Shown in pieces: positions 8,827 through 23,822 of a stretch of DNA of 64,000 nt (position 1 is the first letter of the stretch; each line of letters begins with the position of its first letter). The notes under the pieces were generated by a model. It was not told the origin of the DNA and did no database searches. It was given only the letters and a program-made list of their open reading frames with translations. Source of the stretch: Rhodospirillales bacterium (lineage in GTDB: Bacteria > Pseudomonadota > Alphaproteobacteria > Reyranellales > Reyranellaceae); the NCBI GenBank assembly GCA_009377525.1, contig WHTW01000005.1:45705-109704 (forward strand), read 5' to 3'. A program made the translations under genes and the position numbers.

Positions 8827-9710
8827 CCCTTGAGCACGGGCAACGTCTTCAGCCGCTTGGCCGCAAAGTCGACGAAGGCGTCGATCTTGGGCGCGCGATG
8901 GACGCGGCCCTTGGTGACGAGGTGCACCGGCAGCGGCGGCATCTCCCAGGGCTGCAGCAGGCGCACCAGCTTGCCGGTCAAAAGCTCGTCGGCCACCTGG
9001 TAGGACAGGAGCTGAGCCACGCCGCGGCCATCGCGCGCAGCGCGCAGGCGGGTCTCGACGTCGTCGACGCGCAGCCGTCCCATCAGGCGCGGTGGCGTGC
9101 GCAGGCCCGCAAAGCGCCAATCCATGACACTTCGCGCGGTCCCCAGGATCGCCTCGTGACGCGCCAGATCGCCCGGCGCGCGCGGCACGCCGCGGCGCTT
9201 GAGATAGGCCGGGCTTGCCACCCACAGCCGGCGCACATGGCCGACCAGCCGCGCCGACAGCGTCGAATCCGCGAGCGGGCCGATGCGCAGGGCGACGTCG
9301 ATGCCCTCGTCTATGAGATCGATGTTGCGGTCAGCCAGCAGCAGCTCGACCTCGACACCCGCATGTTCATCGAGGAAGCGCGCCACGATCGGCGCGATAT
9401 GGCGGCGGCCGAACTGCACCGGTGCGGTGATCCGAAGCAATCCGCGCACCGGCGCCTCGCGCGCTCCGGCCGTCGCTGCCTCGTAATCGGCCGTGAGCCC
9501 GCGCGCCTTGTCGTAGAAGGCGCGGCCCGCCTCGGTCGGCGCCAGCCGGCGTGTCGTGCGGTCGACCAGCCGCACGCCGAGGCGATCTTCCAGCGCCGCC
9601 AGGGCGCGGGTGACCGCAGGCGGCGAGCGACGCAATCGCGCCGCGGCGCGCGCCAGGCTGCCCGCCTCGACAATGCGTACGAAGATCGCCAGCTCGTCAA
9701 GCCGGTCCAT
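8823..9710 (-). CDS. LysR family transcriptional regulator
   Basis: A 295-residue LysR-type regulator. The N-terminal winged helix-turn-helix (1-60) includes EAGSLARAAARLRRSPPAVT and the recognition helix region RALAALEDRLGVRLVDRTTR. The periplasmic-binding-protein-like effector domain (about 90-295) follows. It is divergent from the GFA/flavin-oxidoreductase pair across 93 bp, the usual arrangement for a regulator and its target. Autoregulation and control of 9804-11101 are inferred from this geometry only. Confidence 0.93.
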   Translation of the reverse strand: MDRLDELAIFVRIVEAGSLARAAARLRRSPPAVTRALAALEDRLGVRLVDRTTRRLAPTEAGRAFYDKARGLTADYEAATAGAREAPVRGLLRITAPVQFGRRHIAPIVARFLDEHAGVEVELLLADRNIDLIDEGIDVALRIGPLADSTLSARLVGHVRRLWVASPAYLKRRGVPRAPGDLARHEAILGTARSVMDWRFAGLRTPPRLMGRLRVDDVETRLRAARDGRGVAQLLSYQVADELLTGKLVRLLQPWEMPPLPVHLVTKGRVHRAPKIDAFVDFAAKRLKTLPVLKG

Positions 9711-9803
9711 TGGATTATTCCATTTCGAGAAAGAGTGATTTGTACATTGCTGATCTTTTCGGTGCAAACCGTCCGACCTAGCTTGAGGGCGACGGAGGAC
9801 ACC

Positions 9804-10199
9804 ATGCTCACCGGAAGCTGCTTGTGCGGCGCCGTCGCCTACGAAGCCGACGCCCCTCTCGAACGCATCGTCCATTGCCATTGCCAGACCTGCCGCAAGA
9901 CCCACGGCAGCGCCTTCTCGTCCGTGACCGCCGTGCCACGCGAAAAATTCCACTGGGTTCGCGGCGAGGACCGGCTGGGGGCCATCGAATCCTCGCCCGG
10001 CAAGTTCCGCCGCTTCTGTACGCAGTGCGGTTCGCACATCATGGCCGAGCGCGTCGCCCAGCCCGTGGTGCTGCTGCGGCTGGGCTGCCTCGACACGCCG
10101 GTCACCGATCGCCCGCAGGTCCATATCTGGCGATCCGACGCAGCACCCTGGTACGACCCCAAGCAGCAGTTCGCCGAGAAGCCTCAGGGACTCACATGA
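9804..10199 (+). CDS. GFA family protein
   Basis: A 131-residue GFA (glutathione-dependent formaldehyde-activating enzyme-like) protein with two zinc sites. CLCG and CHCQTC at the N-terminus and CTQCG in the middle supply the cysteine ligands. Members bind glutathione adducts or serve as uncharacterised Zn proteins; most are not true formaldehyde-activating enzymes. GGAGG lies six bases before the ATG. The stop overlaps the next start (ATGA), so it is co-translated with the flavin-oxidoreductase-like gene. Confidence 0.9.
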   Translation: MLTGSCLCGAVAYEADAPLERIVHCHCQTCRKTHGSAFSSVTAVPREKFHWVRGEDRLGAIESSPGKFRRFCTQCGSHIMAERVAQPVVLLRLGCLDTPVTDRPQVHIWRSDAAPWYDPKQQFAEKPQGLT

Positions 10200-11101
10200 C
10201 GTTTCTCGCCTTCCACGAGGACGAGGCAAGGGCGCAGGCGCTGGCCGGCCACCAGCGCGCCGGGCGCGTCGCCATCCGGCCGTTCATGCCCGACCAGCAT
10301 CGCCAGTTCTTCGCGCTGCTGCCCTACCTCTTCGTCGCCACGCTGGACGCCGAAGGCTGGCCGATGGCCTCGGTGCTGACCGGCGATCCGGGTTTTATGC
10401 AATCGCCCGATCCGACGACTCTCAGCATCGCCGCCCTGCCGGCACCCGGCGATCCGGCCGCGTCGACCTTCACGGCCAGCGCCGAGATCGGGCTTTTGGG
10501 CCTCGACTTCACCACCCGCCGGCGCAACCGCGCCAACGGGCGCCTGGTCGCCGTCGACAACGGGCTCACCGTCGAGATCGCCCAGAGCTTCGGCAATTGC
10601 GCGCAGTACATCCAGACGCGCGAGCCGTCGCCGCGCGCCGCGGCCGGCGCACCGGTCGAGCGTCTCGATCATCTCGACGACCCCGCGCGCGCCCTGATCG
10701 CTGCGTCCGACACCTTCTTCGTCGCCAGCCGCTCGCGGGCCGGGATCGACGACGGCGGCCTCGACATGTCGCACCGCGGCGGTAAGCCGGGCTTCGTCGG
10801 CGCGGTGGACGATACGCTGGCCATCCCCGACTTCCGCGGCAACCGCTTCTACAACACGCTGGGCAACCTTCTAGGCGACCCGCGCGCCGGCCTGCTGTTC
10901 ATCGACTTCGCCTCGGGCGACATCCTGCAGCTCCAGGGCCGGGCGACGATCGACTGGCATCCCGAGGGCAACGGCCCGGCCGGCGCCCAGCGTCTGTGGC
11001 GGGTATCGGTCGACCGGGCCTGGCGGCGGCGCGGCGCCTTTCCCTTCGCCTGGCGCTTCGGCGATTATGCGCCGACCACGCTCACGACCGGTACCTGGTG
11101 A
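10196..11101 (+). CDS. pyridoxamine 5'-phosphate oxidase-fold flavin protein
   Basis: A 301-residue split-barrel flavin-binding protein with two related halves. The first half contains YLFVATLDAEGWPMASVLTG. The second contains DTFFVASRS, DMSHRGGKPGFVG and FRGNRFYNTLGNLLGDPRAG, the pattern found in large PNPOx-like proteins. They bind FMN, F420 or heme and act as oxidoreductases; the substrate is unknown. The four-base overlap with the GFA gene and the divergent LysR gene suggest a regulated two-gene unit. Confidence 0.85.
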   Translation: MTFLAFHEDEARAQALAGHQRAGRVAIRPFMPDQHRQFFALLPYLFVATLDAEGWPMASVLTGDPGFMQSPDPTTLSIAALPAPGDPAASTFTASAEIGLLGLDFTTRRRNRANGRLVAVDNGLTVEIAQSFGNCAQYIQTREPSPRAAAGAPVERLDHLDDPARALIAASDTFFVASRSRAGIDDGGLDMSHRGGKPGFVGAVDDTLAIPDFRGNRFYNTLGNLLGDPRAGLLFIDFASGDILQLQGRATIDWHPEGNGPAGAQRLWRVSVDRAWRRRGAFPFAWRFGDYAPTTLTTGTW

Positions 11102-11104
11102 CCG

Positions 11105-11542
11105 TCAGTCCTTGGCCTTGCGCAGCCGCGCCGCCATGGCCTCGAGCGCCAGCAGGTAGGAATCGACGCCGAAGCCCGCGATCATGCCGACCGCGGCTTC
11201 GGAGGTGACGGAGCCGTAGCCGCGCTTTTCAATGTTCGTCATGTGGATTTCGATGGCCGGCGCGTTGATCGACCTCAGGCAGTCGCGCAGGGCGTGCCCG
11301 GCATGCAGGAAGCCCGCCGGGTTGAACAGGATGCCGTCGATGTTTGCCCGGTCGGCCCGATAGATCGCCGACACCGCCTCGCCTTCGGTGTTGGTGTAGA
11401 GGATATCCAGACTGACATCGAGCTCGCGCGCCCGCCGACGCAGGATGGCGTCGAGGTCCTTGGCCGAAGTCGTTCCATAGAGCTCAGGTTGGCGGCGGCC
11501 CAGATACTCCATGTTGGCGCCCTGGATCAGCAGCAGCTTCAT
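11105..11542 (-). CDS. aroQ: type II 3-dehydroquinate dehydratase-like protein
   Basis: A 145-residue protein of the type II dehydroquinase family, which dehydrates 3-dehydroquinate in the shikimate or quinate pathway. The catalytic tyrosine is in PELYGTT, the histidine in FNPAGFLHAG, and a second histidine in EIHMTNIEKRG. Compared with canonical enzymes, NGPN is GAN and the segment that normally carries REPFRHHS is divergent (KRGYGSVTS), so the second conserved arginine is missing. It may be a catabolic paralogue or have altered specificity. The ATG at 11542 has GGGG five bases upstream. Confidence 0.8.
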   Translation of the reverse strand: MKLLLIQGANMEYLGRRQPELYGTTSAKDLDAILRRRARELDVSLDILYTNTEGEAVSAIYRADRANIDGILFNPAGFLHAGHALRDCLRSINAPAIEIHMTNIEKRGYGSVTSEAAVGMIAGFGVDSYLLALEAMAARLRKAKD

Positions 11543-11708
11543 CGACACCCCAATAAGACGCGGCAGGACCTCCCCAGGCGCCTGCCACCGACGCTGGACG
11601 AAGTCTAAAGCAATTCTCGTGAAAACTGAAAGTGTTGTGAGGCCAATGGCGGCTATCGGTCGATTATTGCAGCCATGACCATTCTGCAGCGCTCTGCGAA
11701 GACCGGAG

Positions 11709-13160
<1,452 letters not shown>

Positions 13161-13172
13161 CAGCGGCCTCCG

Positions 13173-13275
13173 TCGTCTCGACTGGAGCACGAAGCGCGGA
13201 GCGGAGAGACCTTTTCTGCCGCAGGCAAGGCCCCTCGGCTACGCTTCGCTCCGCTCGGGGCGACGGCTCTTGTCA
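13173..13275. repeat. intergenic repeat of the CATCCCGACCGGAGCG type
   Basis: The gltB-gltD gap holds a copy of a dispersed element also seen at 25906-25997 and 55455-55502. The shared core reads roughly CTGGAGCACGAAGCGCGGAG followed by GAGAGACCTTTTCTG. Its right half carries a complementary CCCCTCGG...CTCCGCTCGGGG block that could fold back. The copies are divergent. It may act as a processing or attenuation hairpin between the two subunit genes. Confidence 0.5.
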
Positions 13276-13298
13276 TTACATACACTCTTGTTGTTCCT

Positions 13299-17954
<4,656 letters not shown>

Positions 17955-18109
17955 CGAATTCTGTCCTGCAGCCCCCCGGCGCAGTTCCCCCGGGAACCAT
18001 GTCGTTATCAGGCATTATTAGCGCGGCGGCTACGCCCGACGAAAGCAATTGTTGCGACGCAAAAGCCGCTGTAATTTCAAGCGGCCTGCCTCGGGGAGTT
18101 GCCAGAAAG

Positions 18110-18400
18110 ATGTCGTTTCCGTTGCTTTGCCGCTCGGCGATCTGCATTGCGGTCGTGGCCCTGACCGGCCTTTCCGCCTCCGGCTGCTCGCCGACGCCCA
18201 GCGTCGCGACGGCGTGGACCGGGCCGGGCTGGTACTTGCAGAAGAACAATCTCATCCAGCTCTCCGGCAACTCGTATTTCGGCGGTCCCTGGACCTACGA
18301 CAAATGCGAGGAAGAACGCATCAAGCAGCCGCCCGAGATGGCGACTCAGTTGCTGTGCGTCCGCGAGAACCGCAAGCCCGACGTCTTCGGGCGGTCATAA
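18110..18400 (+). CDS. small putative lipoprotein or exported protein
   Basis: An unrecognised 96-residue protein. The N-terminus has a signal sequence (ICIAVVALTGLSASGC); the cysteine at its end is in a loose lipobox (SASGC), so it may be lipidated. The mature part PSVATAWTGPGWYLQKNNLI has a balanced soluble composition, and two further cysteines (KCEEE and LLCVRE) could form a disulfide. The start at 18110 was chosen because it precedes the signal; an upstream ATG at 17999 would add a cysteine-rich leader and is less likely. It is divergent from gltB. Confidence 0.6.
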   Translation: MSFPLLCRSAICIAVVALTGLSASGCSPTPSVATAWTGPGWYLQKNNLIQLSGNSYFGGPWTYDKCEEERIKQPPEMATQLLCVRENRKPDVFGRS

Positions 18401-18407
18401 TTCCGCT

Positions 18408-18433
18408 GGGGCGCGCCACTGGGGTGGCGCGCC
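18408..18433. terminator. bidirectional hairpin between convergent genes
   Basis: A perfect palindrome GGGCGCGCCACT...GTGGCGCGCCC lies 7 bp after the lipoprotein stop and 9 bp before the stop of the convergent hydrolase gene. No T-tract follows, so it is not a textbook intrinsic terminator. The same hairpin word recurs twice at 50583-50703. Confidence 0.55.
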
Positions 18434-18442
18434 CATAGGCGC

Positions 18443-19234
18443 TCAGTCGACCGGCGCGACATCCAGTCGTACGACAATCCCCTCCAACGCCTTCGACGGC
18501 GCAGGACAGCGCTTCATCACCAACGGATCATCACCCGGGATGATGTGCCGGGGCGACTCAGCCAGCGCGCGCAACTTGTCGTAGCCCTCGATCGTGTCGC
18601 CGACATGGAAGGTCGTCGGGAAGACGCGGCCGGTCTCCATGTGCTCGTAGTAGTGGCTGCAGTCGGACGCCAGCACCAGCCAGCCGCTCGCCGTGGCAAC
18701 GCGCACGCATTGCAGGCCCATCGTGTGGCCGCCGATGTGATGCACGCTGATGCCGGGTGCGAGCTCGGCCGAGCCGGCGTGGAAGCGCACGCGATCGCCG
18801 AACACCAGCCGCACCATGCCGACGACGTCCTCGACCTCGTAGCCGTGGCTGAACCGGCCATGCCGCATGTAGCGGCCGGTGGCGAAGTTCATCTCGAGGT
18901 CCTGGAGATGGAACTGAGCGACGGGGAAGTCGAAGAACGTCCCGACATGGTCATAGTGCATGTGGGTGATGATGACGTCCTTCACCACCCTCGCCTCGAC
19001 GCCCATCAGCGCCAGTCCCTCGGTCGGCGTGCGCAGGAAGGTGCGCTTGCGCTTCTTGGCCATGGCCTCGGTGAAGCCGGTGTCGACCACGAAGGTCCGG
19101 CTGGCGTTGCGCACCAGCCAGATGAAGTAGTCCATCGGCATGGGCCCATCGTGCGGATCGCCGCCGATGAAGTGCGAGCTGCGCAGCGCGTCGCGCGTAG
19201 CGTATTTGATGGCGAAAACTTCGTAACTTTCCAT
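18443..19234 (-). CDS. N-acyl-homoserine-lactonase-like MBL-fold hydrolase
   Basis: A metallo-beta-lactamase-fold hydrolase of 263 residues resembling the AttM/AiiA quorum-quenching lactonases. The metal motif is ITHMHYDHVG, with further ligands in HHIGGHTMG, LASDCSHYYEHM and a C-terminal HIIPGDDP. The N-terminal MESYEVFAIKYATRD is typical of this subfamily. Substrates could be acyl-homoserine lactones or other lactones; the sequence does not decide. A longer open frame to 19339 lacks a supporting start context. Confidence 0.85.
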   Translation of the reverse strand: MESYEVFAIKYATRDALRSSHFIGGDPHDGPMPMDYFIWLVRNASRTFVVDTGFTEAMAKKRKRTFLRTPTEGLALMGVEARVVKDVIITHMHYDHVGTFFDFPVAQFHLQDLEMNFATGRYMRHGRFSHGYEVEDVVGMVRLVFGDRVRFHAGSAELAPGISVHHIGGHTMGLQCVRVATASGWLVLASDCSHYYEHMETGRVFPTTFHVGDTIEGYDKLRALAESPRHIIPGDDPLVMKRCPAPSKALEGIVVRLDVAPVD

Positions 19235-19338
19235 GGTCCCGGTGCCAATTCTTGCTTGAAAGCCAGTTTCCCGGCGGACATCGTCGGCAACAAGCAAAAA
19301 CGGCGCGGCAATGACCGCGACGTACGGGAGGAACGACA

Positions 19339-20300
19339 ATGCTCACGCGACGCCGGGGTCTTTTCGGATCCCTTGCCGTGACGGCCGCCTGGCCGGCGAT
19401 CGGCCACGCTCAGCCCGCCTATCCCAACAAGCCGATCCGCATCGTCCACGGCTACGGGCCGGGATCCAACCCCGACATCATCGCCCGCGTGATTTCGCCC
19501 AGCCTGATGAGCACCCTGGGCAGAGCGTGATCGTCGAGCCCAAGCCCGGCGCGGGCGAGCGCACCGCGGCGCAATACCTCACCACCCAGCCGGCCGACGG
19601 CTACACGCTCTATCTCATCACCGGCGGCGCCAACGTCATCAGCGCGACCGATCCGCAGGTGACGTTCAGCACGCTCAGGGACTTCTCCTACATCTCGACC
19701 ATCACGCTCTTTCCCTTCGCGCTGTTCGTCGCGGCGAACGCGCCCTGCAAGACGCTGAAGGACTTCATGGCCGCGGCCCGCGAGCGGCCCGGCAAGCTCA
19801 ACTATGGCCACGCCGGCACCGGCAACACCCTGCACCTCGCCGTCGAGCTCCTGAAGGCGCGCACCGGCTTCCAGATCGAGCCGGTGGCCTACAAGGACCA
19901 GGGGCAGCTGATCAGCGACGTGATCGTCGGCCGCCTCGACGGCTCGATCAGCACCTTCACCAACTTCCACAGCGCGCTCAACTCCGGCCAGGCGCGCGCG
20001 CTTTGCGTGACCTCGCAGGAGCGCTGGCCGTTCAATCCCGACGTCCGGCCGGTGGCCGAGGACGTGCCGGGCTACGAGGTCGTGTCGTGGCTGGGCCTTG
20101 CCGCTCCGGCGGGCCTGCCGGCCGACATCGCGACCCGGCTCTCCAAGGCGGTGAAGATCGCCGTCGCCGTGCCCGAGCTGCAGACCCGCCTGCGCGACGT
20201 GGGCAACGAAGCCCGCGCCAGCACGCCCGAGCAGTTCCGGGCGCGCGTGGTCGCCGACTACGACAAGTGGAAGCCGCTGGCGAAGATCGTCTATCCGTGA
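19339..20300 (+). pseudogene. Bug-type tripartite tricarboxylate substrate-binding protein, frameshifted
   Basis: A periplasmic binding protein of the TctC/Bug family, normally feeding a TctAB-type permease. A clear start at 19339 (GGGAGG seven bases upstream) gives a twin-arginine-like signal (MLTRRRGLFGSLAVTAAWPA) and the family start AYPNKPIRIVHGYGPGS. The frame is lost at about 19518-19521: it closes at 19530 after LMSTLG, while the next frame continues as QSVIVEPKPGAGERTA to the normal C-terminus DKWKPLAKIVYP. Restoring one C in GGCAG (as GGCCAG) rejoins the frames exactly. It is either a recent pseudogene or a one-base sequence error. No permease genes are adjacent. Confidence 0.85.
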
Positions 20301-20342
20301 TCTTGCCGGACCGCGGGCTTGGAGGCCCGCGCTCCGGCAAGA
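20301..20342. terminator. bidirectional hairpin between Bug gene and putA
   Basis: An inverted repeat with outer arms TCTTGCCGGA and TCCGGCAAGA and an inner GCGGGC/GCCCGC stem fills the gap between two convergent genes. It belongs to the dispersed family of long palindromes with a CCGGACCGCG core. There is no T-tract. Confidence 0.6.
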
Positions 20343-20345
20343 CGC

Positions 20346-23300
20346 CTACCCGATGGTCATCAGGCTGGCGTTGCCACCGGCGGCGACGGTGTTGACGCTG
20401 AGCGAGACCTCGGCGCTCAGGAACTCGACGGGATAGGGGGCCACGTAGACGGGGACAATCGGCCCGTCGCGCGTAGCCAGGCGCTGGTTGAGCGCGCGGA
20501 GTTCGTCCTGGCTGCCAGCGAACAATGCGGCGACGACGTGCGGCGACGCGGGATCGTCGGTGACGCGATTGCCCGCCGCCTTCGCCGCCGCGTGCTGGGC
20601 TGTGCGCTCGGCCGCATCGCGCGCGAGGCAGAGGATCGTTCCCTTCGGCCGGGCGCCGTAGGTGTTGCGCTCGCCGACCGGTCCCGGCAGCTCGCCCTCG
20701 GGAATCGGTGTCGTCGGCCGTTGCGCCAGCAGGCGCAGCACATAGAGCGGCCCGCCGGCCTTGGGGCCGGTGCCCGACAGGCCGTGGCCGCCGAACGGCT
20801 GCACGCCGACCACGGCGCCGATCATGTTGCGGTTGACGTACTGGTTGCCGGCGGCGCTGGCCGCGGTCGCGCGCTCTATCGTCTCGTCGATGCGGCTGTG
20901 CACGCCGAAGGTGAGCCCGAAGCCCGTGGCGTTCACGGCGCGCACCACGGCCTCCATGTCCTCGCGCCGGTAGCGCAGCACGTGCAGGACCGGCCCGAAC
21001 ACCTCGCCCGGGAGGTCGGAGATGGCGTCGATCTCGATCAGCGTCGGCGGCACGAAGGCGCCGTGTTGCGTCGGCTCCGCCAGCGCCATCTGATGCACGG
21101 CATGGCCCGCCGCGCGCATGCGCTCGATGTGCGCGTTGAGCCCCTTCTGCGCACCCTCGGAGATCACCGGCCCGACATCGACCGACAGCCGATCGGGGTT
21201 GCCGAGACCAAGCTCGGCCATCGCCCCCGTGAGCATGGGCACGACCCGATCGGCGACGTCGTCCTGCAGGCAGAGCACGCGCAATGCCGAGCAGCGCTGG
21301 CCCGCCGAATCGAAGGCCGAGGTCAGCGCATCGAGCACGAGCTGCTCGGGCAAGGCCGATGAATCGGCGACCATGGCGTTCTGCCCGCCGGTCTCGGCGA
21401 TCAGCACCGGCGGCCGCCCGTCGGCATTGAGCCGCCGGGCGAGCTGCCGGTTGATCGACTGCGCCACCTCGGTCGAACCGGTGAAGACCACGCCGGCGAC
21501 CGCTGGATTGCCGACCAGCCGTCCGCCGACCTTGCCGTCACCGGGCAGCAGCTGCAGCGCTGCGCACGGCACGCCCGCCTCGTGCATGAGCGCCACGGCA
21601 AGCGAGGCGATCAACGGCGTCTCCTCGGCCGGCTTGGCGATGACGGCATTGCCCGCGGCCAGCGCGCCCGCGATCTGGCCCGTGAAGATCGACAAGGGGA
21701 AGTTCCACGGGCTGATGCAGGCGACCACGCCCAGCGGCCGATGCGTGTCGTTGGAAAAGCCTTCGACACAGCCCGCGTAATAGCGCAGGAAGTCGACCGC
21801 TTCCCTCACCTCACCCACGGCATTGCCAAGGGTCTTGCCGGCCTCGCGCACGATCGGCCCGAGCAGCGGCTCGAGGCGCGCCTCCATCAGGTCGGCGGAC
21901 CGCCGCAGGGTCGCGGCGCGTGCCGCCGGCGCCTCCTGCCACGGCCTCGCCTGCAGGCAGGCGGCATCGACCACGTCGGCCGTCGCCTCGACGACCGTGC
22001 CGACGACGTCGCGGCGATCGGCCGGATTGGTCACCGGCTGCGCTTCGCCTTTGCGTGGACCATCGGCCAGCACCGGCACGGCGGCCACCGCCTGCCCTTC
22101 CTGCAGGGTCGCGGCAAGCCCCGCCAGCACCTGCTCGTTGGCCAGGTCGAGCCCGCGCGAGTTCCGGCGGGTGCCGAACAGGTCGTGCGGCAGCACGATG
22201 CGCGGATGCGGCGCGCCGACGGGCTGCAATGCAAGTGCCCGCTCGATCGGGTCGGCCAGAAGCGTGTCGAGCGTCACCTCGGGATTGGCGATCTGGTTGA
22301 CGAACGAGGTGTTGGCGCCGTTCTCCAGCAGGCGGCGTACAAGATAGGCCAGAAGCGTCTCGTGCGTGCCGACCGGCGCATAGATGCGGCATGGCCGGTT
22401 GAGCTTGTCCCGCCCCACGACCTCCTCGTACAGCGGCTCACCCATGCCATGCAGGCATTGGAACTCGTACTGGCCGGCATAAAAGTTCTCGCCGGCCATG
22501 GCCTGGATGGTGGCGAGCGTGAGCGCGTTGTGTGTGGCGAACTGGGGAAACGCGGCATCGGGTGCGGCCAGCAGCCGACATGCGCAGGCGAGGTAGGACA
22601 CATCGGTGTGGATGCGCCGCGTGAACACCGGATAGCCTTCCAGTCCATCGAGCTGGGCGCGCTTGATCTCGCCGTCCCAGTAGGCGCCCTTGACCAGCCG
22701 CACCATCAGCCGGCGATGCGAGCGGCGCGCGAGGTCGATCAGCCAGTCGATCGTGAAGAGCGCGCGCTTCTGATAGGCCTGCACCACGAAGCCGACGCCG
22801 TTCCAGCCTTCGAGCTCGGGCTCGAAGCAGAGCCGCTCCAGCAGGTCGAGCGAGATCTCCAGCCGATCGGCCTCCTCGGCATCGATGTTCAGGCCGATGT
22901 CGCAGCGCCGCGCCAGCACCGCCAGCGTCTTGAGCCGCGGATAGAGCTCGGCCTGCACGCGCTCGATCTGGGCGCGGCTGTAGCGCGGATGCAGCGCCGA
23001 CAGTTTTATGGAGATGCCCGGGCCTTCGTAGATGCCGCGGCCGCGCGCGGCCTCGCCGATGGCGTGGATCGCGGCCTCATAGGCTGCCATATAGTTCAGG
23101 GCCTGCTCGGCGGTGACGGCGGCCTCGCCCAGCATGTCGTAGGAATGCCTGAAGCCCAGTTCCTCGCGATCGCGGGCATTGTCGAGCGCCTCGCCGATAG
23201 TCTGGCCGGCGACGAACTGCTCGCCCATCAGGCGCATGGCGATGTTGACTCCGGTGCGGATCAGCGGCTCGCCGCCGCGCCCGATCAGGCGCACCAGCGC

Positions 23301-23759
23301 CGCCGACAGGCCCTGCTCGCTGCTGGTCGCCGTCAGCCGCCCGGTCAGCAGCAAACCCCAGGTCGCGGCATTCACGAACAGCGACGGGCTGTGGCCGAGA
23401 TGGGCGCGCCAGTCGCCGCCGCCGATCTTGTCGCGGATCAGGGCGTCGCGCGTGTCGTCGTCGGGAATGCGCAGCAGCGCCTCCGCCAGGCACATCAGCG
23501 CCACGCCTTCCTGACTCGACAGGGCGTATTCGTGGATCAGCCCTTCCACACCGCCTGACGGCGTCTTCTCCCGCAGCTTCTCGACCAATCGCGTCGCCAG
23601 CGCGCGGGCGCGCTGCGTGGGGACCGGCGTCAACCGCGCCTGCTCGATCAGCGGCGGCACGCATTCGGGCTCGGGCCGCCGCCAAGCGGCCGTGATGGCG
23701 GCCCTCAGCGGGGTCTGTCGCTCAATCGACTGTGCAAAAGCGTGAAACGGACCGGACAT
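20346..23759 (-). CDS. putA: bifunctional proline dehydrogenase / glutamate-semialdehyde dehydrogenase
   Basis: This 1137-residue enzyme oxidises proline to glutamate in two steps with channelling of the intermediate. The FAD proline dehydrogenase barrel (about 90-450) contains GISIKLSALHPRYS and VRLVKGAYWDGEIKRAQ. The NAD aldehyde dehydrogenase domain (about 540-1000) has ISPWNFPLSIFTGQIAGALA, the glutamate in AETGGQNAMV and the catalytic cysteine in FDSAGQRCSAL. The N-terminus begins directly with the arm helices, with no ribbon-helix-helix domain, so it is not the autorepressor type. A GAGGGA lies seven bases before the ATG. The start is 63 bp from a divergent decayed Bug gene. Confidence 0.96.
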   Translation of the reverse strand: MSGPFHAFAQSIERQTPLRAAITAAWRRPEPECVPPLIEQARLTPVPTQRARALATRLVEKLREKTPSGGVEGLIHEYALSSQEGVALMCLAEALLRIPDDDTRDALIRDKIGGGDWRAHLGHSPSLFVNAATWGLLLTGRLTATSSEQGLSAALVRLIGRGGEPLIRTGVNIAMRLMGEQFVAGQTIGEALDNARDREELGFRHSYDMLGEAAVTAEQALNYMAAYEAAIHAIGEAARGRGIYEGPGISIKLSALHPRYSRAQIERVQAELYPRLKTLAVLARRCDIGLNIDAEEADRLEISLDLLERLCFEPELEGWNGVGFVVQAYQKRALFTIDWLIDLARRSHRRLMVRLVKGAYWDGEIKRAQLDGLEGYPVFTRRIHTDVSYLACACRLLAAPDAAFPQFATHNALTLATIQAMAGENFYAGQYEFQCLHGMGEPLYEEVVGRDKLNRPCRIYAPVGTHETLLAYLVRRLLENGANTSFVNQIANPEVTLDTLLADPIERALALQPVGAPHPRIVLPHDLFGTRRNSRGLDLANEQVLAGLAATLQEGQAVAAVPVLADGPRKGEAQPVTNPADRRDVVGTVVEATADVVDAACLQARPWQEAPAARAATLRRSADLMEARLEPLLGPIVREAGKTLGNAVGEVREAVDFLRYYAGCVEGFSNDTHRPLGVVACISPWNFPLSIFTGQIAGALAAGNAVIAKPAEETPLIASLAVALMHEAGVPCAALQLLPGDGKVGGRLVGNPAVAGVVFTGSTEVAQSINRQLARRLNADGRPPVLIAETGGQNAMVADSSALPEQLVLDALTSAFDSAGQRCSALRVLCLQDDVADRVVPMLTGAMAELGLGNPDRLSVDVGPVISEGAQKGLNAHIERMRAAGHAVHQMALAEPTQHGAFVPPTLIEIDAISDLPGEVFGPVLHVLRYRREDMEAVVRAVNATGFGLTFGVHSRIDETIERATAASAAGNQYVNRNMIGAVVGVQPFGGHGLSGTGPKAGGPLYVLRLLAQRPTTPIPEGELPGPVGERNTYGARPKGTILCLARDAAERTAQHAAAKAAGNRVTDDPASPHVVAALFAGSQDELRALNQRLATRDGPIVPVYVAPYPVEFLSAEVSLSVNTVAAGGNASLMTIG

Positions 23760-23822
23760 GTCGTTGTCCCTCAGATGAGGTAACATGACGGGAAAGACAA
23801 GCACCCTGGGAGGGTGACGCTG

